A stretch of 37,930 nucleotides of DNA, from contig JAKCWW010005060.1 in NCBI GenBank assembly GCA_026260175.1, forward strand, positions 116-38,045, in the 5' to 3' direction. Below are positions 19,678 through 29,389 of the stretch, in pieces (positions within the stretch are counted from its first letter, which is position 1; every line of letters begins with the position of its first letter). The translations under genes were made by a program, and so were the position numbers. Below the pieces are notes generated by a model. That model did no database searches. It was not told where the DNA came from and saw nothing but the letters and a program-made list of their open reading frames with translations. The DNA comes from Reticulitermes lucifugus. Its lineage: Eukaryota; Arthropoda; Insecta; Blattodea; Rhinotermitidae.

Positions 19678-19717
19678 CCTTGAAGATGTGACCGATAGGT
19701 TGTCCCGAAACATCGGC
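19678..19717 (+). ncRNA. Hammerhead-like motif, right arm
   Basis: TTGAAGA (19680-19686), extra T, GTGAC (19688-19692), loop, GTCCC (19702-19706), GAAA (19707-19710), C, then ATC in place of GTC. Helix II has 4 of 5 pairs. The damage differs from that in the left arm, so both descend from one intact helix. Confidence 0.4.
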
Positions 19718-19879
19718 ACACAACTACCATTCTACGCTGTGTAAAATCCCAAACGAGCGCAGATCTCATATTTTTAGTCCTTGTTCCTGTTCTTTACTTC
19801 AGCCTTTACATTAGGCCCTTAGGTCTGTTTAAATTCAGAGTTAACCTCTGTAACTATGAATTATTTTTAGACATTTAAT

Positions 19880-20010
19880 AGAACTCCTCGAACGTAGGCT
19901 CTTTCGCCTAGGGTAAAGTGGCCTGTGTACGAAGCTGACATTTCGCCTCCATCTATTACCGAGGCCAAGAATGCATGTAGCTGTACATTCATTTCCCCAT
20001 AATTTTGTAC
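19880..20010 (-). repeat. Insect dispersed repeat (family 4)
   Basis: The minus-strand frame reads VQLHAFLASVIDGGEMSASY, then TGHFTLGERAYVRGV. It matches the well-known dispersed block VQLHAFLTSALDGGEWSASR-GRFTPGERAPGTHW. The open frame 19867-20163 (98 codons) is therefore a repeat-derived frame; its upstream half is not recognised. Confidence 0.65.
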
Positions 20011-20178
20011 GGCTTTCAATGAAACACGCTCATCGTGCAGATTTATGTTTGCCAAGAATGACATGAATTCACGTGTATTGGGTTCTCGCATTGCAAGCTT
20101 TAAGGCGATTATTCGAAAGAGAAGAAGCCGTGTGGGCTGAATGGTCGTCACACACAAACACACATGTATATCTTAAAA

Positions 20179-20207
20179 CTAAGTGTTATTACTGTAGTAA
20201 CACTTAG
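20179..20207. other. Near-perfect 29-base hairpin
   Basis: ctaagtgtta and taacacttag are perfect 10-bp arms, and the pairing continues through a T-G wobble and further A-T pairs almost to the centre. It is too short for a typical microRNA precursor. Confidence 0.5.
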
Positions 20208-20209
20208 CT

Positions 20210-20640
20210 GCTTTTACGAGTATGCGCTGTAGTGAAATGGCAACGAGATTGCTAACTATAAGCTTTTTGCGCCCACACGGTTTTCCTAATGCAGGAGAAT
20301 ATTCTAGAATACGCCTAAAAACTGTGGTTCATATCCAGGCATTACACGTTACATGTTGGTCTTGTGAGTTTGATATCTTGATCGTATCTCTTCTTACGAA
20401 CAGCATGCAGTTTATCTGAGATCTCAGTTTGTTACCTAAAAGCATCGGCATTTAATATACCGATCCGCGGGTCTTCAGAATGTAAAAAAGTGTCTTAATC
20501 TATTTTGCGTTTTTTCCGGACAAGACAGTCTACGTAGCTTTTGCCTGACACTTCCAGATCTAGGATGCGGTATCCTGCTAACCTGCATTGGGAATTCCAT
20601 TAGTAAATCTACCGTTTGTCCGGCTCTTAGGGACTACAAA
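20210..20640. other. No gene recognised
   Basis: Plus-strand frame 20222-20419 is motif-less. No repeat identified. Confidence 0.35.
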
Positions 20641-20649
20641 CTGTTGAAG

Positions 20650-20890
20650 ACGTTCCCTTACCTTATAAGGTATTCATCACGTTGATTCCATAAACGGACG
20701 ATTGTTAACCTTTCGTGCCACCAGAAATCCAATATAGAAGACCCTGAAATTGAACCCGGGCTTGTAGTGAGAATCCAGCAGTTAACCTTTCGAACAATGG
20801 TAATGGCCAGAGTCACACTTAAATCGCGACCTAAGATTAGAATTGGATACCTTCGGATTCTAAGCATTGCACCACTTCCCGTCGGTTTAT
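20650..20890 (-). mobile_element. Diverged tRNA-derived SINE (family 5)
   Basis: On the minus strand a tRNA-like A-box stretch (gaagtggtgcaatgcttag) lies near 20885-20860. A B-box-like gggttcaatttc lies near 20758-20747, followed by a body whose translation PGSISGSSILDFWW parallels [14 protein letters not shown] in the SINE at 22372. The A-to-B spacing is too long for a plain tRNA, so an insertion is likely. The overlapping plus-strand frame 20767-21198 is not a gene. Confidence 0.5.
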
Positions 20891-20894
20891 GTAG

Positions 20895-21725
20895 TAGAAA
20901 AGGAAGTACAGGTGTTTGGTCTTGGTTACTCAACCCATTTTCTGCAAGAACTGATTATTTTATAGCGCGCAAGTCTGGCTTACGTTCAAGATCTTTCACA
21001 CTGCATATTAAAACGTTTCACCTTATTTTAAAACTACATAGACCCACTTCATGCAATACGTACAGCCGTTCGAATCAATTAACATATCTTGTGGCCTCTG
21101 CATTAAACAGTTATAAGTACCTATTTATAGTGTGTTTGTGTCTGTGTTTGAATGACAGAAGATTATGGAACCAAGGCATTTTGCTGCTGCTTCTTTAGAA
21201 CACAAACATAACTCTGGCGGCGTGATCAAATCCGATTGCTCCTGGAAGGGGGGGGGACACCACTCACAGATTGATGCAATATTTACATCGCTAATATGAC
21301 CTCGTGGTCCCTTCCTTGAGATATTGGCTTGTGGCCCAGTGTCTGCAGGAGATAAGTATGAGCTAGCCAAGAAGTGACTCTTACCTTCATGGTAGATCAG
21401 ATGTCTTAGTGATCAAAACAACGCACCTGCCAGAACACCTATTTCAGAGTCTTACAATGGCTTCCGGAATGAGGTCTCCATTTTATTTTATTCGTTACCC
21501 TTTCTGTCTTTCATCTTCATACCTGTTTATTTCCTCCCTTTTCGTTTCACCATTACATTAGTTTGTTTTTAGTATCGCAGGAATTTGATTATAAACTTGA
21601 GGTGCAAAACCCATTTTCCTTCAAAGGACCACATTGTAAAATTTCTCCAGGCCTTAGTGAGACTTCGTAGTGTTTATTTTAAAAAGCTGTGTCAACAGCC
21701 AAGGCAAAGAATAACATAATTAATA
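20895..21725. other. No gene recognised
   Basis: Contains a G8 run near 21248. Minus-strand frame 21125-21370 has no motif. Confidence 0.35.
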
Positions 21726-21730
21726 ATGAC

Positions 21731-21841
21731 ATCCTTCTTGGACTGCTTGGCCCTTGAAGACGGGACCGATAGGTTGTTCCGAGACGTCGGTAACTAACAA
21801 CCAATCTACGCTACGTAACATCACGTAAGAGCAAAGATCTC
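21731..21841 (+). mobile_element. Partial copy of the 19.6-kb hammerhead-bearing element
   Basis: tcttggactgcttggccctt through ...gcaaagatctcaa matches 19662-19768 in the same orientation, including cttgaaga, gaccgataggttgt, the ctacgct block and the agatctca end. Only one arm is present, so it does not fold back. Confidence 0.75.
21752..21791 (+). ncRNA. Hammerhead-like motif, partial-copy version
   Basis: TTGAAGA (21754-21760), extra C, GGGAC (21762-21766), loop, GTTCC (21776-21780), GAGAC, GTC (21786-21788). Helix II pairs at all 5 positions with one G-U wobble. GAAA has become GAGA. Confidence 0.45.
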
Positions 21842-21949
21842 AACACACTTAATGACGTTTACCGAAATCATATTTTGTTTGCAGAAACGTGTGAACGTAA
21901 GCAAAGAAGGATTATTCTGTCTTACGTGATACGACTGTGTGTAGTTCAG

Positions 21950-22060
21950 TGGGTTGTTATCGATATTTCGGAGGACCGTATGCACAAAACTGCGTGACGC
22001 CACATTGTTGAAAGTCGCAGTCATAATATTCACAGCCATGAGAGTCTCAAATCCCACACG
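21950..22060 (-). repeat. Insect dispersed repeat, 5'-end block (family 6)
   Basis: The minus strand reads MGFETLMAVNIMTATFNNVA, the diverged form of the common block RFEVLTAV-MK---FWDV found at the start of many dispersed insect repeats. It lies about 110 bp from the partial element at 21731. In intact elements I recall such a block at the opposite end from the LKSH end, so the two could be parts of one broken insertion in altered orientation. Confidence 0.5.
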
Positions 22061-22061
22061 G

Positions 22062-22360
22062 AATTAAAGAACACAGGGCCTGATCACTTATATTTATAAC
22101 AGTTTTTCTTTAAAAGTACAGTATAATGTTTTATTTGATTGCAACTTAAACATTACTGAGTATGTGTGTACAAATAAAAGAAGTCATTGTAACAATCGTG
22201 AGCTTAGTAGTATGAAAACCGCTTGCCGCGGTAGAATGGTTGCTGACCGCAGGCTGCACATCACTGGCATAAAGTAATTTCTGGTGATTTTGTGCTTCAT
22301 TAACAAGTTTATCTCTCAACATCTGGACGTCTAATTTTTGTCATTAAAATAACGTATCTA
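22062..22360. other. No gene recognised
   Basis: Ordinary AT-rich sequence; nothing supported. Confidence 0.35.
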
Positions 22361-22622
22361 AGCAATGCCGATCCCGGGTTCGATCCCGGGTCAGTCCATG
22401 TGGGATTTGTGGTGGACAAAGTGGCACTGGGACAGGTTTTTCCCCGGGTACTTCGGTTTTTCCCTGTCAATTTCATGCCACCGGTGCTCCATCACAAGGA
22501 AAAACGAAAAAAAACTAATCATCTTCATCACAGGGTTGTACAATAAGCCTCAAGGCTGCGGTGCGTCCTTAGCATCTGCTGCGGGGCTCTTCACCCCCCC
22601 CCCACAAAAATAGCAATGCCGA
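22361..22622. repeat. Target site duplication pair
   Basis: The outermost 11 bases on each side (22361-22371 and 22612-22622) are identical, agcaatgccga. Exact identity suggests a recent insertion. Confidence 0.85.
22372..22611 (+). mobile_element. 5'-truncated SINE with 11-bp target duplication (family 5)
   Basis: agcaatgccga is repeated exactly at 22361-22371 and 22612-22622 and brackets the insertion. It opens just before a B box (cgggttcgatcccggg) and lacks the A box. The body holds gtccatgtgggatttgtgg, gacaggtttttccccgggta and the ttcatgccaccggtgctcc block. It ends in a C10 run and cacaaaaat. The B-box start and target duplication indicate LINE-driven insertion of a 5'-truncated copy, which must have lost pol III competence. 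Confidence 0.85.
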
Positions 22623-22899
22623 GTACTTTAAACCTGTGAAAACCGTGTTTATCCCGTTCAGCTATTAGGAGCAGTGCTTATGGGAACTCAATTACATAAC
22701 AGATATAGCTTTCAAGGTCAGAAATGAAAAGACAGAGTGCATGAAGTCCATTCTCCAACTCAACTCTGGAGTGTTTGTCTTTTGTATAGACAAATAATTG
22801 AGTTATGGAGAGTCACGTTCAGACACAAGACAGCCACTTTCACATGTGCACTCAGTATTGGGAATTCGGGAGGACTCTGCACGAGGAATCGGCGTGTTA

Positions 22900-23045
22900 C
22901 ATGGTCTTCACCAACAAAGGGCAAAACAAACATAGAAGAAAGTCTGACATGTACCCATGCATCGAGCTGTATTAGAACTCACGATTACGATGTTCAAAGG
23001 ATATACAACAGCGCAGGGCTTAGAACATACGGTGTCTGTGATTGG
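22900..23045 (+). repeat. Insect dispersed repeat (family 7)
   Basis: The frame reads EESLTCTHASSCIRTHDYDV, then QRIYNSAGLRTYGVCDW. It parallels the common block THASSGIRTHDPSVR--EDSS-LRPRGHCDR. The open frame 22737-23048 is therefore repeat-derived. Confidence 0.55.
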
Positions 23046-23059
23046 TAGTTTAAAGTAAT

Positions 23060-23205
23060 CTCAGATATCCGTTGAAAACTGGCAATATTGATCCCGTCTT
23101 TTGTGCTAATATCTTGTGGAAGTGGACCGTGTTTCCAACATTTCGGAGGAATGATGCCGACATTCCCTACCGAAAACCAACATCGACACTGAATCACCAT
23201 ATCAC
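23060..23205 (-). repeat. Possible dispersed repeat fragment
   Basis: The minus strand carries cattcctccgaaatgttgg, which resembles the …CCGAAACGTTG… junction of several insect repeats and, loosely, ILRNVG… translations. The match is short and no ribozyme core accompanies it. Confidence 0.3.
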
Positions 23206-23580
23206 CGTCAAAGCGTAAAGCCAGTATGTTATCATTCTATTTATAAATGAAACTAAATCGAGCTCATACCTGACCACTTACCATCTCATAATGCTTGATA
23301 TATTACCCAATTTTCATTAAGTTGTCTCCTAAAGAAAATTAATTTACATGTGGACAAAGTGAAAGTCACTGTTCTAGTTAACAAGCTCCGTGAAGCGGAA
23401 TATTTCTGAAGAAACTAAAGCTTCTGTCATGACGGAAGAAACATCGATGCATTCATTTGTATATATATCCATTAAAATGGAGTATCGGTACTCGCACGGA
23501 GTGGCAGTGGCGTGTCTGACTGCTGCTCGTATGTGGGAAAGCTCTTGTCGAATCTTTACCCCGTGATACATATGTAGCCT

Positions 23581-23600
23581 ATATATATATATATATATAT
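23581..23600. repeat. (TA)n microsatellite
   Basis: Ten uninterrupted AT dinucleotides. Confidence 0.95.
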
Positions 23601-23604
23601 GCAT

Positions 23605-25515
23605 AGACATTATTGTGAGTGGTGTTCATTTTTACTTCTGTCAGCTTCTACACGCAGATACTAGGAGCGCGCTTTTGAAATTGGGGTACTCATTCTTCAA
23701 AATGTAGCATGATTATCTCCACATCTTATTCAGTTCATTGTAAACGATACAGTTGCTTAGTCAATTTTGATAAATAAATAAATGGATAAACAAACCAACC
23801 AGTAATTTGTTGTGTACAGATTAATATACTGATATCGCTGACTCTTGCATTTATGTAGAAAGTGGCCTTTAGATAAACAGTATTTGAATAAAAATTATGG
23901 CTCATGAAAACTGTAGTATCGGCTGTGGAGTTACGGCCAGACATTCCTGACAACATCCCGCACCGCACGTTATTGATGATTTATATGTACAGAATTTAGG
24001 TGCTTTTAAGAAACGGAAGTGTTAGTGGAAAAGTAAGACATTTGAATTTTCCTTCATATTTTTATAGTGAGCAGTTTTGAAAAATGTGAACACTAACTGC
24101 TGAAATGATGAAAGTAACGACACGACAGAAATTATCCAAAACTTGACTCACAGTTTTTAATATATGGGAAGTACTTCGGACTGAAGGCTTCGGAAGTAGG
24201 TTGCCCGGCAGCCCCCTTTTGTGATTGGTTCTTGTATTTTATTAGCCGAAGTCAAGCTTCGTAAGAAGTGGAACAGATTATGGCGGAGAAAGATCATAAA
24301 AAGTTTACTTGAAATAATTTTTTTTGTATCATCACCCCAATGATTATCGAATCAGATTTTTCGGACAGAAGTTAAAAGAGAAAATATTTTATAATGTTAA
24401 CGGAAAAGTCTTTCCAATTTCATGCTTCTTTCTCCGTTAGAACAGTGAATTAAATTACATTTTTATCCTTCATATGGCAAATTTCAAAAACAAAGCAAGC
24501 ACCTGTGTAAGTACGTGAGAACTACATAAAACACACACAGATTACATAGCCTACATACGTAGGTATGACCGCTCACATATTACTCATGGTTACAGAACAA
24601 TTCAGAGCTGCTTTCCACCGAAATTCGTTGCAGAATTGCCATTGTGTACTACCTAAAGTGATATGCTGTAGTAGTTTGCTTTAATTCACCCAAATCTCCC
24701 CATACGATGTCAAACAGCTCATGTCCCTATCCGAAACATACGGATAAATCTGGAGATGCGAAGATTTCTGGTACAGATTGCATGGTAAACGTTACTCCTG
24801 ATATTGGGATCACCTTGATGGAACCCATACGGAGCTTTTTTTGTCTAGAGACCTTTTTGTGTTTTTGAATTCGTAGCTGGATTGGAAAATATACTTTATG
24901 TCAGACACTATACTGCAGACGAGAAGCAGACAGCGAGAGGCACCTGGTTTAAGCTACGTAGTATCTGTAATAAATAATGTTAGAGGAAATCAGAAGAAAT
25001 TCGAACATATGTGACGATGAGTCCTATCGCAACGTTTTCATGAAACAGTGCCGCTCTTTCAACTTTAAATGCACGTTGAATGAAAGAAGATAGACCAGTA
25101 AAACAAAAAAGAAGTGCACATTTATATTATTTTGGGTGCATTATTTCGATGTAAGCTCCGTTTGAAGTTCGGCAAACATTCAACGTTTGAAGGTCGGCGT
25201 ACTTGCAAACTGTAATTTAGTTTTTGCCACGTGCGTTAAAAGTTATCTTCTCTTTATATCTTTTATTTTATAACAAAGCAAGTTTACACGTGCCAGGGAT
25301 TGTAAATAGGAATAGCTGTAATGCTTACTTGGGCTTATGGTCCATCCTGATAATACCCAGAATATGGAAGAGAGAATCAACGCACAAGCCCCGACGATTT
25401 AGGTCCGTGTTACTTCGCGGAGGGAAGCATTGTGACTGAGAAAGAAGGAGAGGCAGGTGTTTTGTTTAACGGTCTTGTCTGTCGCTGAGATCACATAGCG
25501 TCTGTGGGAGATGAA
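23605..25515. other. No gene recognised
   Basis: Except for the fragment at 24325, I see no gene or named repeat. Plus-strand frame 25224-25439 is motif-less. Confidence 0.35.
24325..24450 (+). repeat. Diverged fragment of the 27.2-kb repeat
   Basis: gtatcatcaccccaatgatt, then tttttcggacagaagtt, agagaaaat and a gaaaagtctttcc run follow the same order as 27412-27535. Identity is low, so the call is tentative. Confidence 0.35.
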
Positions 25516-25517
25516 TA

Positions 25518-25592
25518 AATGTGAGTGTGGAGCATTGGTGGAATGTTACTGACACGGGGAAGACTGAAATACTCGGAGAAGACTTAGGTTTG
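25518..25592 (-). mobile_element. Old SINE fragment (family 5)
   Basis: gtgtggagcattggtggaat, then gacacggggaagactgaaat and actcggagaagac, align in order to the reverse complement of the 22372 SINE body (gatggagcaccggtggcatg, gacagggaaaaaccgaag, acccggggaaaaac). Only the body is left; flanks have diverged. Confidence 0.5.
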
Positions 25593-25736
25593 GAAAACGT
25601 CTCTCCATAATGCAGTACCAAAATTTCCATCGGCATTTCTTGAGCGGTTTATAGGCAGATTTTATGCAGTCGTTTAAGGTTTATGGTATTCATGAAAAAT
25701 CCATTATTTCCATTATTATTATTATCCATTATTATG

Positions 25737-26024
25737 GGGGCGAGCGGTGGCGCAGTTGGTTGAGGCACCACGCTACAAACCGGAACGTCGCGGGTTCGAT
25801 TCCCGANNNNNNNNNNNNNNNNNNNNNNNNNNNNNNNNNNNNNNNNNNNNNNNNNNNNNNNNNNNNNNNNNNNNNNNNNNNNNNNNNNNGGGTAAAGGCG
25901 GCCGGTGCGTAGGGCTGACAACCTTACCACCTTCATGTGCCGATTGTCTGGATATTCTAGGAGCCCCAACCTCCTGGAACCCTAAGGGCCAGTCCAGGCC
26001 TGTAGTGGGATTGCTAAAAAAAAA
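25737..26024 (+). mobile_element. tRNA-derived SINE (family 1), longer copy with gap
   Basis: A box at 25748-25760 and B box at 25793-25803 (ggttcgattcc). After the N run the body resumes (gtaaaggcggccggtgcgta) and extends through ggagccccaacctcctgg to ctgtagtgggattgct and an A9 tail at 26016-26024. Translated strings MAQLVEAPRYKPERRGFDSR and LTTLPPSCADCLDI are typical of this family. The four open frames here are shadows of the SINE. Confidence 0.88.
25807..25889. other. Assembly gap (83 N)
   Basis: Unknown bases inside the SINE, directly after its B box. The related copy at 13221 suggests about 70 bases of SINE body belong here. Confidence 0.95.
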
Positions 26025-26029
26025 GTTCG

Positions 26030-27190
26030 CGTAATGAACAGTGACAGGGGTCATAAGGTCATGTAATTACAGGAGTGAAATTCTGCTTGCGCTTTATTCC
26101 GTGTAGTGCTTCCAGGAAACGTTCAGACAAGTGAACAGATAAATTAAAAAATGCGAGATGAGTGACTACATCCAAGTGCTATAAACTTACAGTTGATGGC
26201 AAGTGGGAACTACACTGTACGTCAGATAGCTGGTACAGTACTACTGTATTCCACAAATGAACCACACTTGGATGTATTCATGCGTGATTTATTGAAGAAC
26301 ATACAGGAAGAACATCATGTATGTGTAGTTCTTGGCAATACTACGGGACATTTTATAGATTGTTATATTTCTTAATACGAAGTGTAATTGGATAGTGTCA
26401 GTAAAGTGTGATGACCCTCGTTACGAAGTACTGATGAGTTTCTGAGAAAAAATATTAGACTTTTTTAATATGAAGTTAATAATACAGATACAAAAATTAA
26501 GAAATGTGAATTAGTAAGTAATTAAGCGCAGCATAGTTCACCTTGAGAAGCTGATAGTCGCTTGGATGGTCAGGACTTTCCCGCCCTTGATGGTACAAAA
26601 CGTTTCATGACCGTGTTCACTGTAGATCACCACTGGACCTTATTTTGAGTCAGATGAATCCGAATGACACCCTCACATCTTCCTTTATGAGGATTCATGT
26701 TAATATTAACCCCTATTCTACGCATTTGTCTCCCAGGATTTTCCGCATTTTCAGTGTCTCATCTAAAACGCAGTACACTTTTCAAATGTTTGTCGTTGTG
26801 CTGCATATCCAGCCCATTACATCCTTGTTGATTTCATCGTCCTAATCATATTTGGTTAGAAGTACAAATTGTGAAGATAGACATTATGCAGTGTTGTTCG
26901 TCCTCTTGTTACTTCCTATTTCTTAGGTCTCAGCTCTTTATCCCCCAAGCACCTTCAGTCAGCTTGAGAGAGCCTACTGTATTTCACGCCCACTTTAAGT
27001 ACCAGGTGAATTATAGTTCCTTATATTTAAACCTTTATGTTACCTTACATCAGACTGGAAAACAAGAGACTCTGAACAGACGACTGCAAGCAGCTCCCGA
27101 ATTTAATCTTCTGTTAACTTCATCGTGTATTTAACTTCGGTTTATCAATCACTTTACAAAATAATAGAAACTTACCACATATTAGATGAG
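26030..27190. other. No gene recognised
   Basis: Plus-strand frames at 26193-26375, 26645-26845 and 26871-27134 have no motif, signal peptide or splice context that I can defend. Confidence 0.35.
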
Positions 27191-27194
27191 CTTA

Positions 27195-27745
27195 TTAGCT
27201 ATTTTAGGCGCTTTTCGCAAAATTCGAAAAGCGACGTTAGCTTCATCATGTCTGTCCGTCAGTCCGTCCGCATAGAACATCTCGGCTCCCACTGGATGGA
27301 TTTTTATGAAATTTGATATTTGAGTATTTTTCGAAAACCTGTCATGAAAATTCAAGTTTTATTAAAATATAATAAGAAATACGGGTACTTTAGGTGAAGA
27401 CCTGTGTACATGTATGATAATATCTCGCCCGAATTCTCCTTAGAATGGGAAATTTTTCAGACAGAAGTTGTAGAGATAATCAAAACACATTTTTTTATGT
27501 TCAGTAATTTTTTTCCGAAAATCGTGCCGTTTGTGAGATAATGTGGAAAAATACTGTAGAGCCTTATATGGCCACAGATTACAATATAATGCGGCGCATG
27601 CGCCTTGCATGCAGGGTAACTAGGGCAAGAATATAGACACACATTCATAATATTTAATACTTATTTCTTTTCCACGTCAACAATGGTTAAGCGAACGCGC
27701 TACAATATTACGTTATACGTACATTGCCTCTCTTGTTATAATATG
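27195..27745 (+). repeat. Long insect dispersed repeat (family 8)
   Basis: It opens with a hairpin, cgcttttcg (27209-27217) and cgaaaagcg (27225-27233). Then come tctgtccgtcagtccgtccg, the frame SVRIEHLGSHWMDFYEI, the tttttcagacagaagttg block and a stretch translating MWKNTVEPYMATDYNIMRRM then RLAC. I know this order (…EQLGSHWTDFHEI…MWKN-VE-…MTIWRMRIA…) from many arthropod assemblies. No transposase or reverse transcriptase is visible, so it behaves as a non-autonomous element. The minus-strand frame 27457-27648 is a shadow. Confidence 0.7.
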
Positions 27746-27749
27746 ATTT

Positions 27750-28980
27750 TTTGCTCATTCTGGTGGTGAAATACTGTAAAAACATATACATATTTTAGTG
27801 TTTATTTTTAAAACCACCTTCCTTTGTAGAATCTGATGGAAATCATACAGTTATACCAACATAATTTTCAACGTCCCTGAACAGTCATTACGTAAAATAT
27901 TTTTATGTTGTCTCTGAGGTTTCTGTAGGATATCCCAGGATGTATTCAAGAAATCATTTACCATGGTCTGCTGAAGTAATTAATTCATCCATGTGGAAGA
28001 ATATCTTATTCCAACTGTTTGGTTCTAATATCACATTGTCAATAATACCGACATGGCGACCTTGCGAAATTCTGAAGTGAGGGCGAAGGTGTTCTGTGGA
28101 AATAGATAATAGAAGAACATATTGCACTTGTTGACCAGTTCTTTTTGTAGAAAATAAAAAAAAATGTGGATTTGTCCCGAAATGCGTGGGCCTATTTAGT
28201 AATTAGTATTTTTATGGAGCGCATGCACATACCTGCAAATAATATAAGCTTAACTTCTAGGCCAGAAAATTTAGGGAACATGTTATAGTTGAATCTTGTA
28301 TTATAGATTGGAACAATTGTAAAATAAATAATTGAATGTTCCTCGAAACTGAAAGCAAACGATGTTTACTTTAGTAAGCTTCTTCAGCTGTAGTGGTCAT
28401 GTAGTGACTGGGTACTTCATGAATTGCGAATTTTAAGTCATGTGGCCTGAAGTGTTACTAACCTCTGGTAATGTAAAATGTCAACAGCTTTTTGGAGCTT
28501 CTAAAAAACACGCAAAATATCAGTTAGTTTAGGTGGTCTGGGAACAATTCCCAAATGATTTCAGAATGTTTTTACTTTTGTACTGAAGTTTGTTCTCGAA
28601 TAATTATAAAACTGTGAAGTCACGTGCTCTGAATCGAAAACATGATTCCAAATTCAAATTTTATTCGTTGACATCACAAAGTCTGTCAAAGGTTTCTCGT
28701 ATTTCGTTGTGTGTCAACCGTCGTGTCCTCTGTTCAACTTCCTAGAAGATGATGTTCCATTTTAATTGTTGATATGGGTGAGCGCAGCAGTTGGTAAGGT
28801 GAATACTTCAGCTTCTGTGGAATCTTTATGGGGCTTCTTATATCCATTAACGTGGCTCACAGAAACTGCCAAATCCATACAATTCCTCGATGGTCTAAAA
28901 TGATACAAGCCTCTCTCAGACCCATGGGTCATTAAATCATAGTGTAGTTGACTTTGTTTTAAGTATTGAATTAAACGGTG
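27750..28980. other. No gene recognised
   Basis: Contains a weak ribozyme-like string near 28365-28395 (minus strand), which I did not accept. Minus-strand frame 28762-29001 is partly inside the next element. Confidence 0.35.
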
Positions 28981-29060
28981 CATGAGTAATATCACCAACA
29001 TTCACAAGAATTTTCCATTTTTATCAGTACTCAAAACAAGCACTACGTCTCGGAAGCTAC

Positions 29061-29096
29061 CTGAGTACGCAAGCAGGTAGCTTCCGAAAGGTAGTG
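29061..29096 (+). ncRNA. Degenerate hammerhead-like motif
   Basis: CTGAGTA (G8 replaced by T), extra C, GCAAGC (29069-29074), loop AGGTA, GCTTCC (29080-29085), GAAA (29086-29089), G, GTA, GTG. Helix II keeps 5 of 6 pairs. The G8 loss should abolish cleavage. It marks the left border of the 187-bp unit. Confidence 0.5.
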
Positions 29097-29244
29097 TTTG
29101 TTTTGAATATTGGTGACAATGGAAAAAGTTTTTTTTTAATGTTGGTGATCTTACTCCTGTAAAATCATTGTCAAAAATGTATGTGTTACAATTAAACAAA
29201 CGTTATGGACGCGATGTTTTCTTTCTTTTCGGAAACTAGAGTTT

Positions 29245-29282
29245 CACCTGAGGACGGAAGCGGATAGCTTCCGAAAGTAGTG
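29245..29282 (+). ncRNA. Hammerhead-ribozyme-like motif, perfect 6-bp helix II
   Basis: CAC (helix I 5' strand, 29245-29247), CTGAGGA (29248-29254), extra C, GGAAGC (29256-29261), loop GGATA, GCTTCC (29267-29272), GAAA (29273-29276), GTA (29277-29279), GTG (helix I 3' strand, 29280-29282). All seven 5'-core bases and GAAA are intact. Helix III is reduced to about one pair, as in the dimer-acting minimal type. Compared with the inverted arm, a C after GAAA seems to be lost. Confidence 0.65.
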
Positions 29283-29389
29283 TTTGTGTTGAATAGTGGT
29301 GACAGTGGAAGCAGTCGTTGTGAATGTTGGCGATATTACTCATGTAAAAACATTGTCAAAAATTTATATGTTGCAATAAAACAATGCAT

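Larger units (their letters stand above)
19530..19770 (-). mobile_element. Fold-back dispersed element with two hammerhead-like arms
   Basis: 19561-19648 and 19681-19768 are inverted repeats beginning tgagatctgcgctc and ending gagcgcagatctca, with a loop near 19650-19680. The minus strand continues past the left arm into cggaagcctgaaatcacac, giving a translated end RRSHLHRGGSLKSH that I know from many insect assemblies. The minus-strand frame 19524-19769 is this repeat, not a gene. Each arm holds a hammerhead-like core, entered separately. Confidence 0.75.
28981..29386 (+). mobile_element. Retrozyme/Penelope-like element: fold-back plus 187-bp dimer
   Basis: Three related blocks lie side by side. 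The left block (28981-29060) is inverted. Middle (29061-29247) and right (29248-29386) blocks are direct copies starting at equivalent hammerhead positions exactly 187 bp apart. Shared landmarks are gtagtgtttgt, ggtgaca-tgga, aatgttgg-gat, ttactc-tgtaaaa and cattgtcaaaaat. The right block breaks off near 29386. Tandem monomers bounded by hammerheads are the known form of retrozymes and of Penelope-like terminal repeats. No protein is encoded. Confidence 0.7.

Noticed and set aside
20767..21198. 143-codon open frame on the plus strand, the longest in the window
   Set aside because: Its first third lies antisense to a SINE and the rest has no motif.
28365..28395. Minus-strand CTGAAGA followed by gcttact…agtaaac
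   Set aside because: The GAAA strand is not present where required; only part of the pattern fits.
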